DNA of 64,000 bases. Origin: Cyclobacterium marinum DSM 745. GTDB taxonomy: Bacteria; Bacteroidota; Bacteroidia; Cytophagales; Cyclobacteriaceae. Positions 29,444 to 37,916 of this stretch are shown here, in pieces. Position numbers and translations under genes: made by a program. The DNA is taken from assembly GCF_000222485.1 (NCBI RefSeq), contig NC_015914.1, forward strand, positions 496,001 through 560,000, in the 5' to 3' direction. Under the pieces are notes generated by a model that had not been told where the DNA came from, did not search any database, and saw only the letters and a list, made by a program, of their open reading frames with translations. The stretch's first letter is position 1, and each line of letters opens with the position of its first letter.

Positions 29444-29473
29444 TTTGTACTATGTATAAACATTGTATTTTTG
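29444..29473 (+). promoter_or_regulatory. Bacteroidota-type promoter for gcvH
   Basis: TTTG at 29444-29447, 18 bp, TATTTTTG at 29466-29473, matching the consensus in full. It lies just past the sprA stop and 20 bp before the gcvH ATG. Confidence 0.7.
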
Positions 29474-29492
29474 AACAGTAAAAATAACTAGC

Positions 29493-29870
29493 ATGAAATT
29501 TCCAGAAGATTTAAAATACACCAAAGACCATGAATGGGTCAAAATAGAGGGAGAAACAGCTACTATAGGTATAACTGACTTTGCTCAAAAAGAATTGGGA
29601 GACATTGTTTTTATTGAGGTAGAAACAGTGGGTGAGACCTTGGAATCAGGTGAGGTGTTTGGGACAGTTGAAGCTGTAAAAACTGTTTCAGATTTGTTCA
29701 TGCCTTTAAATGGTGAGATCCTAGAGTTAAATAGTCTTCTGGAAGATTCACCTGAGCTAGTAAATGAAGATCCTTATGGAGAAGGATGGATGATCAAAGT
29801 GAAATGGGATCAAAGCTCCGAAGATGATTTAATGTCACCTGAAGCGTACCGAAATCTTATAGGCCAGTAA
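29493..29870 (+). CDS. gcvH: Glycine cleavage system H protein
   Basis: GcvH shuttles the aminomethyl group between the P, T and L proteins of the glycine cleavage system on a lipoyl arm. The 125-residue protein shows the family start ([13 protein letters not shown]), the hammerhead core ([20 protein letters not shown]) and the lipoylation site in [13 protein letters not shown], with Lys63 as the modified residue; the C-terminal [14 protein letters not shown] is also typical. gcvP and gcvT are not nearby. Placement directly after sprA with its own promoter is common in Bacteroidota. Confidence 0.96.
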   Translation: MKFPEDLKYTKDHEWVKIEGETATIGITDFAQKELGDIVFIEVETVGETLESGEVFGTVEAVKTVSDLFMPLNGEILELNSLLEDSPELVNEDPYGEGWMIKVKWDQSSEDDLMSPEAYRNLIGQ

Positions 29871-29876
29871 CAGATT

Positions 29877-30257
29877 TTGAAGAAAAAAGTCATTCTTGCC
29901 CTTTTATGGTCTTCTGGCATGACATATGCTCTATTTAGCCCGAGTAATAAAGTGCCGAATATTCCTAAGTTTTATGGATCAGATAAAGTGATCCATTTAG
30001 GCATGTTCATAGGCATGGCTTTTCTATGGGACCGAGTAATTCGCCAAAGAATAGACAAAAAGAGCGAGGTAGGTAATAAAATTTACACTAAATATTTAGT
30101 TTTGTGGATTTTTATTGCTATATTGACAGAGTATTTACAAAGATTGGTACCGGGAAGGTCATTTGACTATTTTGATATTATGACGAATATCATAGGCGTA
30201 ATTATAGGTACAGGTATTTTTATTTATTTCAATAAGAGGGGTAGCATCCTTGTATAA
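29877..30257 (+). CDS. VanZ-like family membrane protein
   Basis: A 126-residue protein with about four membrane spans: residues 4-22, 42-55, 76-95 and 103-120. The SDKVIHLGMFIGMAFLW segment and the ...TEYLQRLVPGRSFDYFDIMTNIIGVIIG block match the VanZ-like family, named for a teicoplanin-resistance protein but mostly of unknown function in Gram-negatives. The TTG start lies 6 bp after gcvH, so it is in the same transcript. Glycopeptide resistance should not be inferred. Confidence 0.82.
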   Translation: MKKKVILALLWSSGMTYALFSPSNKVPNIPKFYGSDKVIHLGMFIGMAFLWDRVIRQRIDKKSEVGNKIYTKYLVLWIFIAILTEYLQRLVPGRSFDYFDIMTNIIGVIIGTGIFIYFNKRGSILV

Positions 30258-30332
30258 ATAAAAATTATTTGTTATGATTGTTAATTGGAATTATTAAACT
30301 GAATCAACAAAAATTAAAAAAGAGTTATAACC

Positions 30333-31007
30333 ATGGAAGCCAAAAAAACACCAAAAGCTGACTTAACCAAGAAAACAGGAATGTTCCTAAATCTTGGTCT
30401 AATGATCAGTGTTGGTCTGGTCCTTTTTGCCTTTGAGTATAAATCATATGATGATGGTGTACTTCAAGACTTTGGACCGATCGATGATGACTTTGAGGAA
30501 TTATTAGATATTCCGATTACGGAACAACCACCTCCACCACCGCCGCCAGTAGAGCAGCCGGAGATTAAGGAGATTCCTGATGAAGTTGAAATCGAAGAGA
30601 AAATTGAAGTAAACTTTGATGTTGACGTTCAAGAAGAAACTGTAATCAAGGAAGTGGTTATTGAAGAAGCTCCTGTAGTAGAGAAAGCAGAAGAGATCTT
30701 TGATGTTGTGGAAAACATGCCAACTCCTCCGGGGGGAATGGAAGGTTGGAACAAATATTTGTCCAAAAACCTTAAATACCCAACCCAAGCGAGAAGAATG
30801 GGCATCGAAGGTACTGTGTACGTAGTATTTGTTGTAAACACTGATGGTTCAATCCAAGACGTTGGCATCCTTCGTGGAGTTGGCGGTGGATGTGATGAAG
30901 AAGCCGTTAGAGTTGTAAAAAATGCTCCAGCATGGGAACCGGGAAGACAAAGAGGTCGACCTGTAAGGGTAAAAATGAGATTACCTATTCGATTTAAATT
31001 GAGCTAA
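30333..31007 (+). CDS. tonB: Energy transducer TonB
   Basis: TonB transmits proton-motive force from ExbB/ExbD to outer-membrane receptors. The 224-residue protein has a cytoplasmic N-tail, one membrane anchor (about residues 18-34), a periplasmic proline-rich and acidic spacer (TEQPPPPPPPVEQPEIKEIPD, then a VEIEEK-like stretch) and the C-terminal TonB fold (residues 140-224: YLSKNLKYPTQARRMGIEGTVYVVFVVNTDGSI..., ending RLPIRFKLS). No exbBD lies alongside. The gene ends the long envelope-gene run and is followed by a strong terminator. Confidence 0.92.
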   Translation: MEAKKTPKADLTKKTGMFLNLGLMISVGLVLFAFEYKSYDDGVLQDFGPIDDDFEELLDIPITEQPPPPPPPVEQPEIKEIPDEVEIEEKIEVNFDVDVQEETVIKEVVIEEAPVVEKAEEIFDVVENMPTPPGGMEGWNKYLSKNLKYPTQARRMGIEGTVYVVFVVNTDGSIQDVGILRGVGGGCDEEAVRVVKNAPAWEPGRQRGRPVRVKMRLPIRFKLS

Positions 31008-31036
31008 TTGCAAATTTAAGTGAACATAGATGAATT

Positions 31037-31072
31037 AAAAAGTGCCTTGGATGAAAATTCAAGGCACTTTTT
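31037..31072 (+). terminator. Intrinsic terminator after tonB
   Basis: AAAAAGTGCCTTG (31037-31049) and CAAGGCACTTTTT (31060-31072) form a perfect 13-bp stem with a 10-base loop. The A and T arms make it work in both directions, but the tonB gene 29 bp upstream is the natural client. Confidence 0.9.
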
Positions 31073-31091
31073 AATTGTAAATATTTGAATC

Positions 31092-31454
31092 ATGAATAAA
31101 AATGTATTTGGCGAACCCTTAATCCCTTGTTGCCTCTCACCAATGACAGGATTCTACCGAACCGGATATTGTGAAACAGACCAAATGGACACGGCCATGC
31201 ATACCGTATGTGCGGTGATGACCGCAGAATTCTTGGCATTTAGCCTCTCAAAAGGCAATGACTTAACCACACCTAGACCTGAGTTTAACTTCTTTGGGCT
31301 CAAACCCGGAGACAAGTGGTGCCTATGCTTGACTAGGTGGTTAGAAGCTTACCAAGTAAATAAAGCCCCAAAAGTAATATTGGAAGCTACCCATGAAAAA
31401 ACTCTTGATCTAATTTCTCTCGATGAATTGGTAAAATTTGCTGTAAAAAGTTAA
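31092..31454 (+). CDS. DUF2237 family protein
   Basis: A 120-residue protein matching the DUF2237 pattern along its length: NVFGEPLIPCCLSPMTGFYRTGYCETDQMD, HTVCAVMTAEFLAFSLSKGNDLTTPRPEF, and GLKPGDKWCLCLTRWLEA. The family is rich in conserved cysteines (here C13, C14, C27, C40, C77 and C79 by count) and has no known function. No signal peptide. It sits alone after the tonB terminator; no clear promoter was found because the only TAnnTTTG-like octamer is too close to the ATG. Confidence 0.88.
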   Translation: MNKNVFGEPLIPCCLSPMTGFYRTGYCETDQMDTAMHTVCAVMTAEFLAFSLSKGNDLTTPRPEFNFFGLKPGDKWCLCLTRWLEAYQVNKAPKVILEATHEKTLDLISLDELVKFAVKS

Positions 31455-31502
31455 TCCAGGAAAAAAAACATTAACCACATCAAAAACTACTTTGCCCGAT
31501 AC

Positions 31503-31934
31503 TCAACAAGGCCCTAAAAGCCCTGAACTTTTTATGATCTCATAGTGATCAAAAGCCAATTCCGGGAGAAAAGAAATAGAAAACCAACTGACTTCTTGGC
31601 TATCTGAACCTGCCTTGGCTTTTTCCATTTGAATTGCATCAATTTCAAAAACAAAAGCTGCACTTACTGTCCAGCCTCTAGGATCCCTTCCTTTTTCGCC
31701 AAAAACCCCTATTAATGTACCCTCGCTTAGCTGAAGACCTGTTTCTTCCTCCAACTCTCTTATACATGCATCATAGGGCAATTCTTCCTTTTCCACAAAT
31801 CCACCCGGAAGAGCCCATTTATTTTCAAATGGTGGATTTTTCCTTTTGATTAATAAAACCTTGTCCAAGGCTTTACAATGAACAACTGCATCTGCTGTGA
31901 ATGCAGGCCGGGGATAATCATAGGTAAAAGACAT
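31503..31934 (-). CDS. Nudix hydrolase
   Basis: Nudix enzymes hydrolyse nucleoside diphosphates linked to another group. The 143-residue protein has a perfect Nudix box beginning GGFVEKEELPYDACIRELEE and ending ETGL, with all metal-binding glutamates present. The N-terminal RPAFTADAVVHCKALDKVLLIKRKNPPFENKWALPGG and the WTVSAAFVFEID region resemble ADP-ribose pyrophosphatase/ADP-ribose-type members, but the exact substrate is uncertain. It converges with the DUF2237 gene across a 48-bp gap. Confidence 0.9.
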   Translation of the reverse strand: MSFTYDYPRPAFTADAVVHCKALDKVLLIKRKNPPFENKWALPGGFVEKEELPYDACIRELEEETGLQLSEGTLIGVFGEKGRDPRGWTVSAAFVFEIDAIQMEKAKAGSDSQEVSWFSISFLPELAFDHYEIIKSSGLLGPC

Positions 31935-32234
31935 ACTATCATTAAATTAAACCAGAATTTCAATTTTACTTACTTGTACATCTCCAGAGGAGAAAAGAAA
32001 AATAGAATCAAAAGCTATTCCTAACTATTCAGGATCTCAATAAAATTGGAAAAGCAGTTCCAAAACCAAAAGCTTCCACCCTGAAAAACAAAATAGCAAA
32101 TCTAAAAATATACATAAAAAAGGTAGACTCCTCCCCTAACAAGTAGCTTTGAATGATTTCCAACCCTCTGTAAACCGGAAAAGGTAATAAATCTACTATT
32201 ACCTTATCCGGTTTAATTTAAAAAAAAATTGCTA
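31935..32234. other. Intergenic region between Nudix and nagB-nagA genes
   Basis: About 300 bases without a gene. It contains the hairpin at 32173-32213 near the nagB-nagA stop. Nothing else was recognised; no clear promoter for the Nudix gene. Confidence 0.5.
32173..32213 (-). terminator. Hairpin terminator downstream of nagB-nagA
   Basis: A 17-bp stem (AACCGGAAAAGGTAATA at 32173-32189 against TATTACCTTATCCGGTT at 32197-32213, one mismatch) with a 7-base loop lies 21 bp past the stop of the fused enzyme gene. On the minus strand only a short U run (three) follows, so it may act as an RNA-stabilising 3' hairpin as much as a terminator. Confidence 0.6.
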
Positions 32235-34112
32235 TTAATTTAATGCTCCAACAGCGATTTCATGACCCTCCTTGTAAACTTGCTTTATGAGGACCTCATT
32301 TTCTTGGATCGCAAAAACTACCCAGTCCTTATTTACTGCTTTCTCTCCAAGCATGTATTTTAAGGGCAATATAGAAGCTTTCTTCCAAGCTTCAGACAAG
32401 GACAAAAGCTTGCTTTCAAGCAGGTAGTTGATGTTCTCCAACAAGTCTTTTCCGGCTCCTGCCAGTAAGCCATTTGCTCCTTTCATGGACAATCTTCCAC
32501 TTTCTTCCAAAACTACCTTGCCTCCAATAGGCGACTCATATTCTCCGGGTTCCATGCCGGCAAAACAAGTTGCATCACTTACAAGGAGACATTCATCCCC
32601 TTTGGCCCGAAACGCAACCTTTAGAAATGAGGGAGGTAAATGAAATCCATCTGCAATCAAGCTTGCAGTAATACCTTCCTGAGACATAAGCTCCCATATG
32701 ATATTGGGATGCCTTTGCAGGTTTAAAGGCACTCCATTTCCCAAATGGGTTGCTAGCGTAACGCCAGCATCTTTGGCCTTCTGAATTTGATCTCCTGTAG
32801 CCAGAGAATGACCAATAGAAACCTTTATTCCTCGTTCTTTACAAGTTCGGATAAACTCCTCACTTCCTTCTAACTCTGGAGCAAGTGTGATTAATGAAAT
32901 GGGCTTTACAGAAATTCCCTGTACTTGGTCTAAAAAAGCTACAGAAGGTTTTCTTGTAAATTCTTCCGGGTGTGCCCCTTTGGCTCCGGGTTCACAGGAT
33001 ATAAAAGGCCCCTCAAGGTGAATTCCTGCCACACATGCCTTCACAATGGGATAACTATCACAAGCCTTATTGATTGTTCTTACCAGTTCTAAAATGGCCT
33101 CAAAGCTATTGGTTACAATGGTAGGATAGAAAGTAGTTACTCCCTTAGAAAGCAAGTATGTAGTAGCTTCAAGAATTTCTTCAGGCTTAGTTACCGTGGT
33201 GTTGAAATCAACCCCTTTGATTCCATTAATTTGAATATCTACCAATCCCTCACCAATATATTGATCTACTTCAAAATCATTAGGCAATTGTACGCGCGTA
33301 TTTTCTATATTATGGACTAAAACAGGTCTATTGCTGATTACGTCAATGCCTATTAGATTGGCTGTTTTATCTACCTGTTGGATTGGAAATGGATCAGAAT
33401 CCTGATCCAAATAAAGGCTGCACTGTTCAGATTTTCTAAGAATAGTCCCAGGACATTGAGTAGATATTTGACCAAATAAAGTTTGATAGACAGCAGCTTT
33501 TTTTGCAGCTCCAGGCACTACACAAAAGAGGTGATCGGCATTAATCAACGTAGGAATTGTCAAAGACAAGGCCGTTTCCGGAACTTCGCTAAGTTTTGCA
33601 AAACAACCGTCATTAACCTGCTGTTGTCTGCAAGGCGTTTCAAGCACTACTTCTTTTACCGTTTGAGGATCCTCAAAATCAGCTACTGAAGGATCATTGA
33701 ATGCAATGTGCCCATTTTCACCAATGCCCAGGCAAACAATATCTATAGGAGCTTCATTTAGCAAGGTCGAATACCGCGAAACTTCCGCTTGTGGGTTGGC
33801 TTCACCATCTAGTAAATGGACCTTCTTAAAAGGCACCAAATCAAATAAATGCCTTCTTAGAAAATTAGAAAAAAGAGCGGGAGAATCTTTAGACAAACCA
33901 ATATATTCGTCCATATGAAAAGCAATAATCCGCTCCCATGGAATTGTTTTACTGGAAGCCAAATAGTTTAACATCTCGCTTTGGGAAGGGGCTGCAGCAA
34001 ATATTATTCTTAAGCATTCTTTCTCCTTTAAGAGCGTTGTAATTTTATTCTCTACAGCTCTGCCTGCTGCAATTCCCATTTCGTTACGAGATTGATATAT
34101 ATTTAAATTCAT
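32235..34112 (-). CDS. Fused glucosamine-6-phosphate deaminase / N-acetylglucosamine-6-phosphate deacetylase
   Basis: One 625-residue chain joins two steps of amino-sugar breakdown. Residues 1-240 are NagB-like: AFHMDEYIGL (Asp68, the general-base position), GIGENGHIAFNDP (His135 in the active-site loop). Residues about 250-620 are a NagA-like amidohydrolase: GLVDIQINGIKGVDFN, GIHLEGPF (metal ligand Glu367), IGHS (His435), THLGNG (His456), ADGFHLP (His491) and VSDAT (catalytic Asp513). Deacetylation of GlcNAc-6-P by the C-terminal half would give GlcN-6-P for deamination to fructose-6-P by the N-terminal half. The two enzymes are normally separate genes. The frame is continuous, so the fusion is real in this sequence. 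It lies 9 bp behind the symporter gene, which probably imports the sugar. In the NagB loop the usual Asp and Glu of E. coli are Asn133 and Asp140, as in a divergent deaminase branch. Confidence 0.88.
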   Translation of the reverse strand: MNLNIYQSRNEMGIAAGRAVENKITTLLKEKECLRIIFAAAPSQSEMLNYLASSKTIPWERIIAFHMDEYIGLSKDSPALFSNFLRRHLFDLVPFKKVHLLDGEANPQAEVSRYSTLLNEAPIDIVCLGIGENGHIAFNDPSVADFEDPQTVKEVVLETPCRQQQVNDGCFAKLSEVPETALSLTIPTLINADHLFCVVPGAAKKAAVYQTLFGQISTQCPGTILRKSEQCSLYLDQDSDPFPIQQVDKTANLIGIDVISNRPVLVHNIENTRVQLPNDFEVDQYIGEGLVDIQINGIKGVDFNTTVTKPEEILEATTYLLSKGVTTFYPTIVTNSFEAILELVRTINKACDSYPIVKACVAGIHLEGPFISCEPGAKGAHPEEFTRKPSVAFLDQVQGISVKPISLITLAPELEGSEEFIRTCKERGIKVSIGHSLATGDQIQKAKDAGVTLATHLGNGVPLNLQRHPNIIWELMSQEGITASLIADGFHLPPSFLKVAFRAKGDECLLVSDATCFAGMEPGEYESPIGGKVVLEESGRLSMKGANGLLAGAGKDLLENINYLLESKLLSLSEAWKKASILPLKYMLGEKAVNKDWVVFAIQENEVLIKQVYKEGHEIAVGALN

Positions 34113-34121
34113 ATTGATTGT

Positions 34122-35588
34122 TTATTCTTTTTCTATAGACTTAAGCAACTTGGCAATTTTAGCAACATTTCTGTTGGTTTCAAAAAAGCCTATCACAATG
34201 TAGGTAATGGTTGAGCTAATTAAAGGCAAACTAATTTCTAGGGCTAAACTTAAGCCATCCATATTTTTTGTAATTATGAAAGCAATTAAACCGGCTATAA
34301 TTGATCCAATAGCAGCCATGGGACCACTTCTTTTGAATAAAGGGAGTAGCCCAAAAAGCATCGGAATGGCAATAGGTCCTACCAAAGCGCCAAACCAAGA
34401 TATTATCAATCCTAATACCCCACCAAAATATTCATATTGAAATGCGATGATTATCGTAAGCAATGTAAAAACAAAAGTCGTCAACCTCGCCACGTAAAGG
34501 GAGGATTTGCCCTTCTCTATTTTAGTACTAATGTTGGGTAAAATATCTCTAGTGATAACCGCCGAAATGGTATTGATGTCTGAGGAAGTCATGGACATGG
34601 TATTGGCAAATAAAGAAGCTATTACCAGCCCCACCAAACCTGAAGGGAGCAATAAGAGGGTTAGCTCTCCATAGGATTTACTTGGATCAGCCAAATCAGG
34701 TAATAAGATTGGTGCTGCCCACATTGGGAAAAATAATATCAACGGCCAAATAAGGTACAATATGCCCGATAAACGTGCTGCTTTGGTGGCAGCTTTTTCA
34801 GTTGGAGAAGATATATACCGTGTGGCTAAGTTCCACTGTCCACCATTATATGCTAAGAAATTTATCAACAAGAAAGCCAAAGCAAAACCTACACCGTAAG
34901 GCTCATTAAAAAATTGGCTGTGTTGTGGAGGAAGTTGTTCCCAAATTGTAAAAACCCCTTCTATTCCTCCCAAATGTTGCAAAACCACTACAAACATTAC
35001 CAATCCGGCAAGTAACTGAACGATGAATTGAGCGAAATCTGTAATGACTACTGCCCATAAGCCCCCAAATGTAATGTACAAAAGCGAAATACCTCCTGAG
35101 ATAAGTACGCCTACAGGAAGGCTAACTCCTGTGAAAACATTGAGTAATAGAGCGATTGCTGCCCATTTTGCTCCTACATCAAAAAGCTTTAATAGTACCC
35201 CACTCCATGCCATCACCTGTTGTGTCCACAAATTGTATCGTTTTTCCAAAAACTCGAGTGGAGATTGGATTTGGTATTTCTTCCTAAGCCTTACCCAATA
35301 AACAGGAAATAAATGGGCGCTAATCAACACGGCTATCCCAATCGTCAAAGCCCACCAACTGTAAATAGAAAACCCATGTGTATAAGCCAAGGCGGCATAA
35401 GCGACAAAAACAGCTCCGGAGTACCCTGAGACGTGATGCGAAATTCCAGAAAGCCACCAAGGTAAATTTCCGCCGGCAACAAAATAATCTTCAGCATCGT
35501 CGTTTCTGAAATAAGCATAAACTCCAATGACGATCATAAGCAGGAAAAACAAACCTATGACTATCAGGTCTAATTCATTCAATTTCAT
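34122..35588 (-). CDS. Sodium:solute symporter (SSS family)
   Basis: The 488-residue protein has about 13 membrane spans and the SSS/SGLT pattern: N-terminal LDLIVIGLFFLLMIVIGVYAYFR, then DDAEDYFVAGGNLPWWLSGISHHVSGYSGAVFVAYAALAY, and the GGLWAVVITDFAQFIVQLL region that bears the sodium-site residues, and TSSDINTISAVITRDI. It imports a solute with sodium ions across the inner membrane. Its gene precedes the NagB-NagA fusion by 9 bp in one transcript, so N-acetylglucosamine or a related amino sugar is the likely substrate (inference from context; the family includes sugar, sialic acid and amino acid carriers). Confidence 0.9.
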   Translation of the reverse strand: MKLNELDLIVIGLFFLLMIVIGVYAYFRNDDAEDYFVAGGNLPWWLSGISHHVSGYSGAVFVAYAALAYTHGFSIYSWWALTIGIAVLISAHLFPVYWVRLRKKYQIQSPLEFLEKRYNLWTQQVMAWSGVLLKLFDVGAKWAAIALLLNVFTGVSLPVGVLISGGISLLYITFGGLWAVVITDFAQFIVQLLAGLVMFVVVLQHLGGIEGVFTIWEQLPPQHSQFFNEPYGVGFALAFLLINFLAYNGGQWNLATRYISSPTEKAATKAARLSGILYLIWPLILFFPMWAAPILLPDLADPSKSYGELTLLLLPSGLVGLVIASLFANTMSMTSSDINTISAVITRDILPNISTKIEKGKSSLYVARLTTFVFTLLTIIIAFQYEYFGGVLGLIISWFGALVGPIAIPMLFGLLPLFKRSGPMAAIGSIIAGLIAFIITKNMDGLSLALEISLPLISSTITYIVIGFFETNRNVAKIAKLLKSIEKE

Positions 35589-36039
35589 TTTAATATATTC
35601 TTTAATAATTCAAGAGACAGACAATCCCTTTGATAAATGTTTAATTAAATATGCAGGCATAATAAGCTTGCAAACAGGCCAACTTGAACTATACCTATTT
35701 CAATTAATAGCCAAAGTCCCTAAAGACCATTCAGGTTAAGTTATAAAGTTTTACCAGAATGCAAGTTCAATCCGCTAATTCCCTCTTCGAATTCAGCTCG
35801 AATAAGTTGTATTCAAGTTGGGCCAAAAAAGAAATAAATTAACCCTACTTTATAGAAATAAAATTGAACCCGGATTATGCAATAGAATTCGTGATGAGTG
35901 TTGCAATTGCAAGAAAACCAGGCTGTTTGGAAATTTTAGCATAGCAGGGCTATGGTGAAATTGAAAACAGCAACGAAGTGACTGATTTTGAAGCGATTTC
36001 AGCACGTAATAGATTGTCTATTGCATATTTCGGGTTGAA
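35589..36039. other. Intergenic region largely filled by a repeat element
   Basis: No gene. The right part is the inverted-repeat element at 35862-36041. To its left, GGCCAACTTGAA at 35677-35688 and TTCAAGTTGGGCC at 35812-35824 form a second inverted repeat about 123 bp apart. The promoter of the symporter gene should lie near 35600-35650 but no TAnnTTTG box was found there. Confidence 0.6.
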
Positions 36040-36041
36040 TT
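35862..36041. repeat. MITE-like element with 25-bp imperfect terminal inverted repeats
   Basis: The ends 35862-35886 and 36017-36041 are inverted copies matching at 22 of 25 positions; both carry AACCCG and ATGCAATAGA. The 180-bp interior has no reading frame of note. A related sequence lies at 51703-51828, sharing AACCCGGATTATG at one end, CTGATTTTG inside and CTATTGCAT.TTTCG at the other; partial relatives lie near 4892-4945 and 41044-41100 in the opposite orientation. The right end falls inside the stop codon of the oxidoreductase gene. No clear target-site duplication. It may be a non-autonomous mobile element or a REPIN-like intergenic repeat. Confidence 0.7.
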
Positions 36042-37233
36042 AAAGTTTAGACCAATACTGATATTTCTCTTCTTCCATGGCCTTGTTGCCCAAGTGAACA
36101 GCTGTTGCTGTAGCTCTGCCTTGGTTTACATCACAAAATGGTTGGCGACTCTCCCTAATACAACCCACAAAATCCATCAATGCATAAGAGGTAGGATCTA
36201 AATCTTTCCCATCTTTACTTTCGAAGTTAATTGGCTGGGCATCATCACCGGATCCGTTTTTAATTGTTGCTCCTGAGACTCCATCTACAGTACCTAATTC
36301 CAGTTTCTTGGGTTCAGCATAGATAAAGGCTTTGTTCCTTAAAATCTCCACAGTGCCCTCAGTACCTAAAATATTCATTGAATAGCCTTTGTATGCATTT
36401 GTCAAAATGGAACTGATATTAGAAATGATACCTTTTGAATAATAATAGGTCGCACGGACATGGTCGAAGTTTTCTCTACCATCTTTCCAATAGTCCAATG
36501 ATCCCATTCCTGTAACTTTTTCAGGAGAAGTTCCCACAAACCAATTGACGATATCTATTTGGTGTGCACACAACTCCGTCATCAACCCACCTGAATATTC
36601 TTTATACATTCTCCAATTGATATGTCTTTCCAATGAGGGGTCATTTACCGGTCTTCTCCAGTCTTGATTGCTATGGTACTGACATTCAAATTGGGTCACT
36701 TGACCGCACCAACCTTTATCAATTATTTCTTTTACTTTATGGTAGAGGGCGTAATACCTGTATTGATGTCCCACCTGCAATATGGTAGAGGACCCGTTCA
36801 CTTTATCCGCTAATTGATTAGCTTCATCTATTGAATAGGTGATGGTTTTCTCTACATAAATATGTTTCCCTGCATCAATGGCATCCATTGCCATTGGAAA
36901 ATGCAAAAACAAGGGAGTAGCAATAATTACTGCCTCTATATCGGATTGGTCAAGCAATTCTCTATAATCGGCGTATCCTTTTGCCCGCTTATCTGCATGG
37001 GCCAGGCCTTTGTCAAGATTTGCCTTAATTGTATCACAACATGCTACAAGGGAAATCATTGGTAAATTTTTCATTAAAGAAGCCAACCCCACTCCCCTAC
37101 TTCCACAACCAATCAGCCCAACCTTAAGAGGGGTTTTCTCGGATTTACCATAAGAAAAAGGAGACAATGCAGAAAGACTAAGGCTTGAAGCAGCCATGGC
37201 ACTGGTTAATATAAATTTTCTTCGCGTATTCAT
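36040..37233 (-). CDS. Gfo/Idh/MocA family oxidoreductase with Tat signal
   Basis: A 397-residue NAD(P)-dependent sugar-type oxidoreductase. The N-terminus MNTRRKFILTSAMAASSLSLSAL is a twin-arginine signal (RRKF), so it is exported folded with cofactor, consistent with the tatA gene in this window. The Rossmann fold starts at KVGLIGCGSRGVGLASLM; the EKTITYSIDEANQL segment holds the lysine of the family EKP/EKT motif; the C-terminal alpha/beta domain has QFECQYHSNQDWRRPVNDPSLERHINWRMYKEYSGGLMTELCAHQIDIVNWF, with the family's catalytic histidine in AHQID. Tat-exported members are frequent in Bacteroidota polysaccharide-use loci. Substrate unknown; the adjacent LacI regulator and amino-sugar genes suggest carbohydrate. 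Confidence 0.9.
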   Translation of the reverse strand: MNTRRKFILTSAMAASSLSLSALSPFSYGKSEKTPLKVGLIGCGSRGVGLASLMKNLPMISLVACCDTIKANLDKGLAHADKRAKGYADYRELLDQSDIEAVIIATPLFLHFPMAMDAIDAGKHIYVEKTITYSIDEANQLADKVNGSSTILQVGHQYRYYALYHKVKEIIDKGWCGQVTQFECQYHSNQDWRRPVNDPSLERHINWRMYKEYSGGLMTELCAHQIDIVNWFVGTSPEKVTGMGSLDYWKDGRENFDHVRATYYYSKGIISNISSILTNAYKGYSMNILGTEGTVEILRNKAFIYAEPKKLELGTVDGVSGATIKNGSGDDAQPINFESKDGKDLDPTSYALMDFVGCIRESRQPFCDVNQGRATATAVHLGNKAMEEEKYQYWSKL

Positions 37234-37916
37234 TCTTTATCAATAATATCGTTAACGTTACCGAATTAAAAATTAAAGAAACGAATTTTTTTTAAAAAAT
37301 CTAAATATCATCAAGTTTTTCATTCAATAACAACCCTGAGAAAGGCTTTTTTAGAGATTTTCCCGAAAATAGGATCAACTTTAAGCCGATTATTTTTAAA
37401 ATTTGATTCTATACTTTAACTTAAAGGGTTATAAAAAGAGGCTTTACTTCCTTTAATTCATTGGAAATATTTGGTTCTTACACTTTAAACAAAATGCATT
37501 TCGTAAAATAACATATCTATATTCAATTTAAGACAACAGAACTCATTGAAACACACCATATTCATGAAGTATTAAATTAATTTAAAACCAAAATGCTTCT
37601 GTACAAAAATTTTGTCATTCAACTAATTACGATTAAAACAACTAGAATAATTAAAAATATAATTATACTTCCTACAATTGAATCTGTTAAATCAGCAGAA
37701 TGAATTCACTCTGATGTAAAGGTTTGTATTTCATTATTTGCCAAAAATCAATTGATATTATGGTTAACTATACGAAGCTATTTCGAAATTATAGTCGTAA
37801 AACGAATTATTCTTTTAATTTTGGAGGTCAATTCAATCAATTACGAATAAGGTCATTAGAATCTTTACTTCATTTAATAGAATATAATTACCTAAAGTAG
37901 GACATATTAGGATGGA
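37234..37916. other. Long AT-rich intergenic region between divergent oxidoreductase and LacI-type genes
   Basis: 683 bp with no credible reading frame. The left end holds a palindrome (37251-37262) that could be a LacI-family operator. On the minus strand TATTATTG (forward 37241-37248) is a 7-of-8 match to the -7 box but has no matching -33. The remainder is AT-rich and featureless to my reading. Confidence 0.5.
37251..37262. promoter_or_regulatory. Possible LacI-family operator
   Basis: GTTAACGTTACC is a 10-of-12 palindrome centred on CG, the usual centre of LacI/PurR-type operators. It lies 17 bp upstream of the oxidoreductase start at 37233 and faces the LacI-type gene at 37917. Only this one copy was found, so it remains a guess. 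Confidence 0.35.

Noticed and set aside
30504..30868. Minus-strand frames opposite tonB
   Set aside because: Shadows of the proline- and acid-rich spacer of TonB; low-complexity aromatic sequence with no family match.
31080..31087. AATATTTG as a -7 promoter box for the DUF2237 gene
   Set aside because: Only 5 bp from the ATG and no properly spaced -33 element.
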